From assembly GCA_020850325.1 (NCBI GenBank), contig JADZEW010000026.1, positions 248,001-312,000 of the forward strand: DNA of 64,000 bases. The letters run 5' to 3'. This stretch comes from Methanoregulaceae archaeon (lineage in GTDB: Bacteria; Armatimonadota; Fimbriimonadia; Fimbriimonadales; Fimbriimonadaceae). Positions 24,378 to 31,711 of the stretch are shown piece after piece. Numbering within the stretch: the stretch's first letter is position 1; the number at the start of each line of letters is the position of its first letter. The translations under genes were made by a program, and so were the position numbers. The notes under the pieces are model-generated. The model was not told the origin of the DNA and made no database searches. It worked only from the letters and a program-made list of their open reading frames with translations.

Positions 24378-25283
24378 CTAAACGAGGCCCATCAGCGCGT
24401 CACGCAGATCGTCGAACTCGAACTGGAACCCCGACTCCAGCAGCACCCGCGGCTCAACGCGCTGGCTGTAGAGCAATAAGCTCGGGTCCGGGGCGCCGAA
24501 CAGGCTCGCCAGTTGCAGCGCGAACGCGGGAACGGGCGGGGCCCAGGGCCGGCCGATTACGCCGCGCAACGTCGCCATCAGAAACCGGTTCGTACACGGA
24601 TGCGGTCCGACCGCGTTCACCGGGCCGCTGATCGGATTCTCCATGCAATAGAAGATCAACCGCGCCATGTCCTTGATGTGAATCCAGCTGACGTACTGCG
24701 AGCCCGGGCCCTGGTGCCCGCCTAAGAACCAGCGCGTCAGATTGGTGAGCGGCGGCAAAGCCCCCCCGTCGTCCGACAGCACAATGCCGGTGCGCAGCTT
24801 GACCTTCCGCACGTCACCGACCTCGACCCGATCCATCGAGGCTTCCCAAGCCACGCACGTGTCCACAAGGAAGTCCCGCCGCTTGCCCGGCTCCGATGTC
24901 TCGGTAAGAAGCTCGTCGCCGCGGTCGCCGTAATAGCCGACCGCACTGCCGTTGATCCACACCGGCGGCGGGTTCTTCGCCTCGGCGATCGCCCGGCCAA
25001 GAATCTGCGTGCTTGCCACGCGTGACTGCAAAACTCGGTTGCGCGTCTCGGGGGTCCACTTTACTGAGATCGGGCTACCGGCAAGGTTGATCACCGCGGC
25101 CGCTCCGTCGACCACCAATTGCCAGGTGCCGAAGTTGGCCCCGTCCCAAAGCTCGGCGCGCGCGCCCTTTGGGGCTTCGGTCGAGCGCGTTAAACACACG
25201 ACTGAATAGCCGAGGCGAGTGAGCTGCGCGGTCAGCTCTTCCCCGATCAGCCCGGTTCCGCCGGCGATAACAACGTGACTCAT
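24378..25283 (-). CDS. TIGR01777-family NAD(P)-dependent epimerase/dehydrogenase
   Basis: 301 residues from ATG 25283. Rossmann opening VVIAGGTGLIGEELTAQLTRLGYSV, INLAGSPIS, NGSAVGYYGDRGDE (catalytic Tyr region), and C-terminal DUF1731-like segment ending ...FQFEFDDLRDALMGL. Members are linked to division-associated or envelope sugar functions (YfcH, SulA), but the substrate is unknown. The start overlaps the UbiX stop by 4 nt, so both are one transcript. Confidence 0.88.
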   Translation of the reverse strand: MSHVVIAGGTGLIGEELTAQLTRLGYSVVCLTRSTEAPKGARAELWDGANFGTWQLVVDGAAAVINLAGSPISVKWTPETRNRVLQSRVASTQILGRAIAEAKNPPPVWINGSAVGYYGDRGDELLTETSEPGKRRDFLVDTCVAWEASMDRVEVGDVRKVKLRTGIVLSDDGGALPPLTNLTRWFLGGHQGPGSQYVSWIHIKDMARLIFYCMENPISGPVNAVGPHPCTNRFLMATLRGVIGRPWAPPVPAFALQLASLFGAPDPSLLLYSQRVEPRVLLESGFQFEFDDLRDALMGLV

Positions 25284-25876
25284 TCGGCCATCCACTCCTT
25301 CATCAAGTCTTGCTCCACGCCCAGCTGCTGCAAGATGCGCGCGACGACCGTGTCGGCGAGATCTTCCAGGCTCGCTGGATTCATGTACCACGCCGGCGAC
25401 GCGGGCAGAATCGTCGCCCCGGCCTCGGCCAGAGTCGTCAGGTTTCTCAGCATGATGACGTTCCAGGGCATCTCGCGGGGCACGAGGATCAGCGGACGGC
25501 GCTCCTTCAAACACACATCAGCGGACCGGGTGACGAGATCGTTGCTGATGCCGTTCGCGATGCGACCGGCGGTGCCCATGCTGCACGGGACGATCACCAT
25601 GCCGTCGTGGCGGAACGATCCGCTGGCGGGCGGGGTGAAGTAGTCGCGCTCATCGAGGAGCTGGATGTTCGGGTAGTCGGCGCCGAGGTACCGCTCGGTG
25701 GAGAATGCCTCGCGGGTCAGCCCAATCCCCAACTCCTGACCCGCCACCTGAAACGCCTGACGGCTCATCATCAGATAGATCTCGCGGTAGTGGCCGGCAG
25801 CAAGCCGCAAGAACCGTTGCGCGTAGATCGCGCCTGAGGCCCCGGTTACCGCGACGACCAGCCGTCCCGTCTTCAT
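25280..25876 (-). CDS. ubiX: UbiX-type flavin prenyltransferase
   Basis: 198 residues. Begins [19 protein letters not shown], with [46 protein letters not shown] as the FMN/prenyl-phosphate site. Makes prenylated FMN for UbiD-type decarboxylases. No ubiD is within the window. -10 box TAGACT (25889-25884) lies 7 nt before the ATG, suggesting a leaderless mRNA. Confidence 0.95.
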   Translation of the reverse strand: MKTGRLVVAVTGASGAIYAQRFLRLAAGHYREIYLMMSRQAFQVAGQELGIGLTREAFSTERYLGADYPNIQLLDERDYFTPPASGSFRHDGMVIVPCSMGTAGRIANGISNDLVTRSADVCLKERRPLILVPREMPWNVIMLRNLTTLAEAGATILPASPAWYMNPASLEDLADTVVARILQQLGVEQDLMKEWMAE

Positions 25877-25910
25877 CACGCTGAGTCTACGCACATTCGT
25901 CCCGCTGCGT

Positions 25911-25939
25911 TTGGATTCTGGGGACAGATGGCCTACAAT
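25911..25939 (+). promoter_or_regulatory. Promoter of the pilin-like gene
   Basis: TTGGAT at 25911-25916, 17-bp spacer, TACAAT at 25934-25939, then 6 nt to ATG 25946. One of the clearer two-box promoters in the window. Confidence 0.7.
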
Positions 25940-25945
25940 GGGGGC

Positions 25946-26734
25946 ATGCGACGCGCGTTCACGCTGATCGAACTGCTGGTCGTGATTGCCATCATTGCAA
26001 TCCTCGCCGCGATTCTGTTTCCGGTGTTCAGCCAGGCCAAGGAGACCGCCAAGCAGACGGTATGCGCCAGCAACATCCGGCAGATCGGGCTCGCCGCCCA
26101 GTTGTATCTGAACGACCACGACGACATGTGGGTGCCGATGGCGACGTACGATCCGTTGCCCGGCTACGCCCCCATCGAGATGTGGTTCGGCTACGACAAC
26201 AACAATGCCGGGCTCGAGGGTGGCTTCTACGGCCGGATTTACGAGCCCCCGCAGAACCCCATCCGCCCGGGCAAGCTCGACCCGTACATCAAGGGACGCG
26301 GCATCATTCGGTGTCCCAGCATGCCCGGCCAATGGCAGTCCTCGTACGCCATCAACTTCTTCTATCCCAACACGACGTCGGCGTATTACACCACGAATCC
26401 CCGCGCCGCGAACAACGAGTACGGCCCCAGCGCCCGCAGCATGCAGACGATTGGCGGTGCCTTCACCACCACCGGCGCGTCGCAAAGCGAGATCGAGGAG
26501 CCGGCGGGAACGCTCGTCGCGTGGGAGCACAAGGCCACGGTGCCCGCGTGCAACTTCCTCCAGCCGCACGACTGGTTCGATTCACCGCCCGATCTGAACA
26601 GCCTTCGCGATCACTTCCACTTCCTCCACCGCGGCGGCGCGAATACGATCTGGGCGGACACCCACGCGAAGCGGTTGGTCTACTCACAGCTGAGGCGGCC
26701 GATGTTCTCCGCGCAGAAGTGGATTTACGAGTAG
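25946..26734 (+). CDS. Type II/IV pseudopilin-like secreted protein
   Basis: 262 residues. Short basic leader MRRAF then [20 protein letters not shown], the prepilin peptidase site (cleavage expected before Phe) and hydrophobic helix, followed by [14 protein letters not shown]. The large C-terminal part has WADTHAKRL near its end, matching the DUF1559/H-X9-DG-like pilins that are abundant in planctomycetes and Armatimonadota. Exported by a type II or IV system and probably part of surface structures; the pilus machinery is not encoded here. Confidence 0.9.
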   Translation: MRRAFTLIELLVVIAIIAILAAILFPVFSQAKETAKQTVCASNIRQIGLAAQLYLNDHDDMWVPMATYDPLPGYAPIEMWFGYDNNNAGLEGGFYGRIYEPPQNPIRPGKLDPYIKGRGIIRCPSMPGQWQSSYAINFFYPNTTSAYYTTNPRAANNEYGPSARSMQTIGGAFTTTGASQSEIEEPAGTLVAWEHKATVPACNFLQPHDWFDSPPDLNSLRDHFHFLHRGGANTIWADTHAKRLVYSQLRRPMFSAQKWIYE

Positions 26735-26820
26735 CGAAAAGCGGGTTAGGTTTTGCTCGGGTTAGCTCGGTTTTGCTCGGGTTGGCTCGGGAGAGCCCCG
26801 CTCCATTCCACAATCCGTGG

Positions 26821-27642
26821 CTACATTCCGTTGAGCCGGTCGAGCACGTCCTTCGGGGCCATGACCCGGCCGTCCTTTTCCATCACCACGTCTGACATCT
26901 TGGTCCACGTCGCGCCGTCCCACTTCACCCACGCCGTCCCCATCGGAACCACGGCAAAGGTTGAGCCTCGCTTGACGGTCAGTACGCCGAGGTCCTTGTT
27001 CTCCGTCACCGTCCAACCCTTGGCCGTGCACCAAGAGCGCAGATCGCCAAACTTGGCATTCGAGCGCTGGCACGTCGCGGTCGGGATGGAAGCACCGGCG
27101 AGGTTCGACGTGGTGACATTACCAAGCCTCCGCCCAGCGATCCGCGCCAGGCTGGAGCGCAGGAACCGTTCCATGAGTTGCTGGTCGGCCGTCCAGTCAT
27201 GCACGGGAGGCTTGTAGAAGCCCTTGGAATCAGATCCTTGGAGTTGAAGATGCGACTGAACTTCCTCAAACCGGGTTGCGACCAGCACCACGAAGAGGCC
27301 GGTGTCCAATGTCCAGCGCGAGTCCGCGCCAAGGGGCACGCCACTCGGAGTTCCCTTTTCCAAGTCATCTAGACGGCTCGATACCATGTCCTTCCGCAAT
27401 CGATCTTCATCTCGGCCCGGACTTATTGATGTCCCAAGAAACAACAGAGATGATCGGACGTCAGCTCGTCTCGCAAATGCCGAGAACGGCACGTACTGCC
27501 TACCGCCTACAGAATACGCGCGCTTTTCTGATACCCGTTCGAAAGCGAATCCCGCTGACTCCAAAACGTCACGTGGAAGCCAAGCACCAGACGCATCAAT
27601 CATTGGCGATAGCAAACAGAGAACAGGTGTTAGGATCAGCAT
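26821..27642 (-). CDS. Hypothetical exported protein with copper-amine-oxidase-N-like end
   Basis: 273 residues with a signal peptide (MLILTPVLCLLSPMIDA). The C-terminus (VLTVKRGSTFAVVPMGTAWVKWDG...VMEKDGRVMAPKDVLDRL) resembles the stalk-like copper amine oxidase N-terminal repeat, used by many exported proteins as a wall- or self-binding module. The middle part is unknown. The convergent gap with the pilin-like gene (26735-26820) holds only short GCTCGGGTT-type repeats. Confidence 0.65.
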   Translation of the reverse strand: MLILTPVLCLLSPMIDASGAWLPRDVLESAGFAFERVSEKRAYSVGGRQYVPFSAFARRADVRSSLLFLGTSISPGRDEDRLRKDMVSSRLDDLEKGTPSGVPLGADSRWTLDTGLFVVLVATRFEEVQSHLQLQGSDSKGFYKPPVHDWTADQQLMERFLRSSLARIAGRRLGNVTTSNLAGASIPTATCQRSNAKFGDLRSWCTAKGWTVTENKDLGVLTVKRGSTFAVVPMGTAWVKWDGATWTKMSDVVMEKDGRVMAPKDVLDRLNGM

Positions 27643-28016
27643 CTACTCAACTCAGAGCCTTCCCTGAGGGCGTCGGTGGGTTCGAGGCTGTTGAATGGTG
27701 GTTCCGACGTCGTACTTAACTTGTGGGCGAGGGATGCGTCGTGCCCTCGCTAAGCGTGTCGGAGCGGCTATGCCCACGCCGGTACGAGCCAACCGGCGAC
27801 TACGGGGCCCGCCCAAGGCACAATGCAACAGCCTCGCTCGTCACGTTCGACATCCAACGTTCAACATCCGCTCCGGCCCTAGATTTCATTCAGCCGGTCC
27901 TGCACGTCTTACGGAACAATCAGCCAGCCTCCTAATCCATAACGACGTTAGACCCCCTGGTCAGCGTTGCGCCGAATGTCTTGGCAGGCTCAGGTTGGGG
28001 TACACCACACACGCCG
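27643..28016 (+). other. 374-bp gene-free gap with degenerate repeats
   Basis: No convincing gene. A degenerate REP-like copy begins GGTACGAGCCAACC at 27781-27807. ATGTC/ACATCC words similar to the repeat at 21974 occur at 27840-27880. A weak TACACC box at ~28000 could serve the next gene. Confidence 0.5.
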
Positions 28017-28682
28017 ATGATCATTCGCCCCATGACTCCCGACGATATCCTCGGCGCTGTCGAGCTCCAGCGGGCGTGCTTCCCTCCCCCGTTCCCCGAA
28101 GTGTTGCTTTGGCGGCCGGAACACCTCGCCCGGCACTTGGAGCTGTTCCCCGAGGGGCAGTTCGTCGCCGTGGATACCGACAATGCCATTTGGGGCGGCG
28201 CCAGCTCGGTGCTCATCTCGGAGGAGAACTACAACGCCCACCGCAACTGGGACACCACCGTCGGCGGCCCGTTCCTGAACGCCCACGACCCCAACGGCAC
28301 CACGCTGTATGGAGTCGACATCTCCGTCCATCCCGAAGCCCGACGCCAGGGCATCGCCCGCCGCCTCTACCACGCCCGCTTCGCCGTGGTGCGCGAACTC
28401 GGACTCCGCCGATTCGCCACCGCCTGCCGAATTCCCGACTTCCGCACGTGGCGCACGCAACCCGGCGACCTCGCCCGGGACCTCGAGCGATACATCAACG
28501 ATGTGGTCTGGGACCGGGCCAACGACCGCACGCTCTCGCCGCTGCTCCATATCGGATTGAAGCCGGTGTGCGGCATCCTCGACTACATGGAGGACGAGGA
28601 ATCGTTCGATTGCGCGGTGCTGCTGAAGTGGAAGCCCACTCGTCCGTGGCTCGGTCCCGAGGTGATCGATGGCGACGAGTGA
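28017..28682 (+). CDS. GNAT-family N-acetyltransferase
   Basis: 221 residues from ATG 28017 (MIIRPMTPDDILGAVELQRACFP). Acetyl-CoA-binding motif VHPEARRQGIARRLYHARF is at about 106-124. It overlaps the following nitrilase gene by 14 nt. In proteins such as B. subtilis YhcX (from memory), these two domains are joined in one chain; here they are separate but coupled. Substrate unknown. Confidence 0.88.
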   Translation: MIIRPMTPDDILGAVELQRACFPPPFPEVLLWRPEHLARHLELFPEGQFVAVDTDNAIWGGASSVLISEENYNAHRNWDTTVGGPFLNAHDPNGTTLYGVDISVHPEARRQGIARRLYHARFAVVRELGLRRFATACRIPDFRTWRTQPGDLARDLERYINDVVWDRANDRTLSPLLHIGLKPVCGILDYMEDEESFDCAVLLKWKPTRPWLGPEVIDGDE

Positions 28683-29499
28683 CACTTTCACTGTCGCCGC
28701 AGTGGCGTATCGGGTTGGCCAGGCGCGCTCCTTCGAGGACTTCCTCGTGCGGATTGGGCGCGTGGTTCACCGAGCCACCGAGCAAGGAGCCGAACTGGTC
28801 GTGCTGCCCGAGCTGGCGATCCTCGACATCGTGCCCGTCGCGCTCGATAACCCGGCCGACATCCTTCAGTTGGCCGAGTTCGGCCCGGATTACGTCGCCT
28901 ACCTCGAAGAGTTGTCGCGCGCCTTGGGAATCACCATCGTCGGCGGGTCGCACCTGGAGTCCCGCACCGAAGGCGTGGTCAACACGTGCGCCATCGTTGT
29001 CGACGGCAAAACGCAGCGGGTCGACAAGCACATCCTCACCCAGTTCGAGGCGGTGGAGTGGGGACTGGTCCCGGGCTCAGCGCCCCGAAGCGTGGACGGC
29101 GTCGGCGTAGCGATCTGCTACGACTCCGAGTTTCCCGAACTCGTGCGCCCGCTCGCGCGGGCCGAGGCGTGGGTGCTCGCGGTGCCGTTCTTTACCGAAA
29201 CGCGGTACGGCTACCAGCGGGTGCGGTGGTCGGGGCTGGCGAGAGCGATCGAGAATCAGATCTTTGTGGTGCAGGCCGCGCTGGTGGGTTCGCTCGGCGG
29301 CGAGCCCGTGCCCTCGACCTACGGCCGCAGCGCCATCCTCACCCCCAGCGTGCCGCCGTTCCCCGAGTCGTGCGTGCTCGCCGAGACGCCGCTGAACCGC
29401 TCGGGCATCGCGGTCGCCACGCTCGATTTCGACGCCCTTGAAGCCAGCCGCAACTCCGGCGACGTGCGCAACTGGAACGACTACCGCTCGAGATTCTGA
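28669..29499 (+). CDS. Carbon-nitrogen hydrolase (nitrilase superfamily)
   Basis: 276 residues. Catalytic triad Glu in VVLPELAIL, Lys in RVDKHIL, Cys in AICYDSEFPE. It matches the nitrilase branch found fused to an acetyltransferase domain in YhcX-like proteins. It acts on an amide or N-carbamoyl compound; the GNAT partner immediately upstream suggests a shared small amine substrate. Its 3' end overlaps the convergent nuclease gene by 19 nt. Confidence 0.92.
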   Translation: MATSDTFTVAAVAYRVGQARSFEDFLVRIGRVVHRATEQGAELVVLPELAILDIVPVALDNPADILQLAEFGPDYVAYLEELSRALGITIVGGSHLESRTEGVVNTCAIVVDGKTQRVDKHILTQFEAVEWGLVPGSAPRSVDGVGVAICYDSEFPELVRPLARAEAWVLAVPFFTETRYGYQRVRWSGLARAIENQIFVVQAALVGSLGGEPVPSTYGRSAILTPSVPPFPESCVLAETPLNRSGIAVATLDFDALEASRNSGDVRNWNDYRSRF

Positions 29500-30269
29500 C
29501 CTGCCGCCATCTCGGCGTAGCGCGGGTCCCGAGCGCACAGCTTGATGAAGTCGCAGTGCGGGCAGATCGCCTTCGGTAAGGGCTCGACTTCCGCCCACTC
29601 GTGGTTGAGAATGCGGTCCCCGAGTTCTCGGCAGGCAAACAGGAACTCGTCCAGTTCCTCACCCGTGAATCGATGGGTGGCCGGTTCGCCGCCGCGGAGG
29701 GGAATGAGCGTCGCCTGGATCGGCCGGTCGAGGTACTGCGGGCGGAGCATCGCTGCGTAGGCGCACATCGCGATGTCGGTGCTGACCTCTTCGGGGGTGA
29801 CGTCTCGCCGCCCCGACTTGTAGTCGAACACGTCGATGGCTCCGTCCGCTCGCTCGACAATCCGGTCCGCCCGCCCGATCAAGTCCCACTCGCCCATGGG
29901 GTGCTTCAAGCGGTACTCGACGTGAAGGGTCTTCCCTTCCACCGGCCGCATCTCGATCTCCTCGAGGTACTGGGAGAGGATCGCCTTGCCCTCGCCCAGG
30001 GCTTCCTGCATCTCTTCGGCGCTACCGTAGCCGGCTTCGATCCAGTTCTCCTCAAGTGCAGCTAGCGCCTGGTGGGTGGTGGTCACCCCCTGCTCACGTT
30101 CGTCATAGAACTTCTCGAGCACGCGGTGGAGCGAGAGGCCGAAGCTGTAGGTGCTCCGCGTGCGCAGATACCACTTGCCTCGGGGATTGACGTACGTCCA
30201 GTAGTACTGCTGCGGACACGCCAGGTAGCAGGTGATCTTCGAGGGACTCAAGGTCGGACGCCGCGCCAC
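29481..30269 (-). CDS. RecB-like PD-(D/E)XK nuclease with four-Cys cluster site
   Basis: 262 residues from GTG 30269. LSPSKITCYLACPQQYYW opening, GRADRIVERADGAIDVFDYKSG (the PD-(D/E)XK core with D...D.K), and Cys18 plus Cys236, Cys239, Cys245 (CPHCDFIKLC), the layout that holds a 4Fe-4S cluster in AddB and Cas4. No CRISPR array or cas genes are nearby, so a DNA repair exonuclease role is more likely. -10 box CATAAT (30281-30276) lies 6 nt upstream. Confidence 0.88.
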   Translation of the reverse strand: MARRPTLSPSKITCYLACPQQYYWTYVNPRGKWYLRTRSTYSFGLSLHRVLEKFYDEREQGVTTTHQALAALEENWIEAGYGSAEEMQEALGEGKAILSQYLEEIEMRPVEGKTLHVEYRLKHPMGEWDLIGRADRIVERADGAIDVFDYKSGRRDVTPEEVSTDIAMCAYAAMLRPQYLDRPIQATLIPLRGGEPATHRFTGEELDEFLFACRELGDRILNHEWAEVEPLPKAICPHCDFIKLCARDPRYAEMAAGQNLER

Positions 30270-30270
30270 G

Positions 30271-30329
30271 GGAACATTATGCTCGGAACTCCCCCTCTCC
30301 TCGAATGGCTTGTTTCGAGGGGAGGGGGG
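30271..30329 (+). repeat. Promoter-hairpin direct repeat, copy 1
   Basis: Reads GGAACATTATGCTCGGAACT followed by a long hairpin, CCCCCTCTCCTCGA paired with TCGAGGGGAGGGGG. On the minus strand the first part is the promoter of the nuclease gene. A near-identical copy is at 31643-31701. Confidence 0.8.
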
Positions 30330-30462
30330 TGGGGAGTGCGACCTGCGAGGCGTCAGAGTCGTGGAATCACCCTCGCCTCGCTTGCGGGGAGAGGGTCGCT
30401 GAGCGCATGCGAAGCGGGGTGAGGGGTGAGATCTTCCTCTTTTCGCCTGCAGAAGTGAAGGT

Positions 30463-30672
30463 TCAGACGCGTTTCGCAGCGTCGGCGTACGTCACCATGC
30501 GGCCCGCGAGGTCGTAGCCATACTGCCTCGCGTTCTCATCCAGCGCGTTCACCACGAACTGTAGCCGCCCCATAGAGTCATAGACGTTCGTCACGAAGTG
30601 TCCGCTCGCGTCTTGGGTGCTTTGCAAACGCCCTTGCAGATCGTAAGCGTAGGTGGTGTGTAAGTGCATCAC
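30463..30672 (-). pseudogene. Rhs/YD-repeat fragment
   Basis: About 69 codons, YAYDLQGRLQSTQDASGHFVTNVYDSMGRLQF...YGYDLAGRMVTYADA: three consecutive YD/Rhs repeats. Full Rhs proteins are over 1000 residues, so this is a remnant without a proper start or toxin tip. It lies in an island flanked by the direct repeats at 30271 and 31643. Confidence 0.8.
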
Positions 30673-30762
30673 ATCTCTAGGGGGTCGACACAGACCTTCG
30701 CCTGTGGGGTGTCAGGGCCGTTTAGGTTGCGAAGCGGATTAGGCAGACCCCGAGCGGAACAG

Positions 30763-31338
30763 CTACGGCCACGGCAATGTAAACACTGCATACGGAAAGT
30801 AGGGTGCCCGTGATCCTTCCAAATCATTCATTTCTAAAGCAAAATGACAGGCGAACACTAAGTCGTTCAATAGTCCTTTGGAGTTTAACCGCTGCTGGGA
30901 GAGTGCCACCTGATCATGCCTGTCTTCAGGGTCGTACGGAGCACGATGGAGCGCACTCCACAGGTGGTAGCTACAAACATCGTACCCTTCGAGGCTCCAT
31001 GAAGCGCGGGCAAAGTGGGGATCAACTTCACCCAGGGCTGATTCAGTAAACACTTGCTTCGCATAAAACTGCCATTGGTCGTCTTCATAGTCTATGATAG
31101 GGTTGACTCGCGCGATTCCAACAAGTTGATGCGTAGTCAACGCATCTTGTCTAGCAACCTCTAACAGCAAGTCGGCAAGGTCGCACCAAAGATATTGAAA
31201 TCCTTCCCATGTTTGACTGATCATCTCCTCTGTGAAGGAAGTCCACACGTCACCGTCAGCAGAAAAAGGACCATGGTCCAACTCGGCATACTTGAGCCGT
31301 GCATCATAGCCTAACATTGGAATTGGCAAATCAACCAT
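30763..31338 (-). CDS. Hypothetical protein, possible Rhs-associated immunity protein
   Basis: 191 residues, acidic, rich in aromatic residues, with no signal peptide or membrane segment. I do not recognise the family. Its codon use is clearly more AT-rich than that of neighbours, and it sits 90 bp upstream of an Rhs fragment, both within the direct-repeat-bounded island. Orphan immunity genes are commonly found with Rhs debris, so that role is a reasonable guess only. Confidence 0.6.
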   Translation of the reverse strand: MVDLPIPMLGYDARLKYAELDHGPFSADGDVWTSFTEEMISQTWEGFQYLWCDLADLLLEVARQDALTTHQLVGIARVNPIIDYEDDQWQFYAKQVFTESALGEVDPHFARASWSLEGYDVCSYHLWSALHRAPYDPEDRHDQVALSQQRLNSKGLLNDLVFACHFALEMNDLEGSRAPYFPYAVFTLPWP

Positions 31339-31443
31339 AACTCTAACGAAATGGGTCTTGCAAGGGCGCGCTCAGGACTTTCCCCGGCGCTAGAGCTGCA
31401 ATCTCCACGTCACTTTAGGTTCCCGAGCGACGCGCTCGCCCTT

Positions 31444-31639
31444 CCCGCCATAGTTGCACCTGTGGCGGGGCTCCGGTTCGGGCTCGATTCGCGGCCGCTC
31501 CATGATCTCATTATACAGCACCCCGCCGCGGTTTGAGAGAAGAATCTTCGGAATCAACTGTGGGGACGAGCCAACCCATAGCATTTAGGGGGTCACAGCG
31601 GGCCGGCCCGTTGGACCGCCACAGTGCAACTGTGGCGGG
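31444..31639 (+). repeat. Two related hairpins in a gene-free stretch
   Basis: CCGCCATAG...CCTGTGGCGG at 31444-31469 and CCGCCACAGT-GCA-ACTGTGGCGG at 31616-31638 (10-bp perfect stem). The 31339-31711 gap contains no gene. Confidence 0.6.
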
Positions 31640-31642
31640 AAG

Positions 31643-31701
31643 GGAACCATTATGCTCGGAACTCCCCCTCTCCTCGAATGGTTCGTGTCGAGAGGAGGGG
31701 G
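31643..31701 (+). repeat. Promoter-hairpin direct repeat, copy 2
   Basis: GGAACCATTATGCTCGGAACT then a perfect 14-bp stem CCCCCTCTCCTCGA / TCGAGAGGAGGGGG. Duplicate of 30271-30329, but here the promoter part no longer faces a gene start. The hairpin could act as a bidirectional terminator for the gene ending at 31712. Confidence 0.8.
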
Positions 31702-31711
31702 AGTTTCGGAT

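Noticed and set aside
29481-30269. Cas4 of a CRISPR system
   Set aside because: No array with regularly spaced repeats and no other cas genes are present anywhere in the window.
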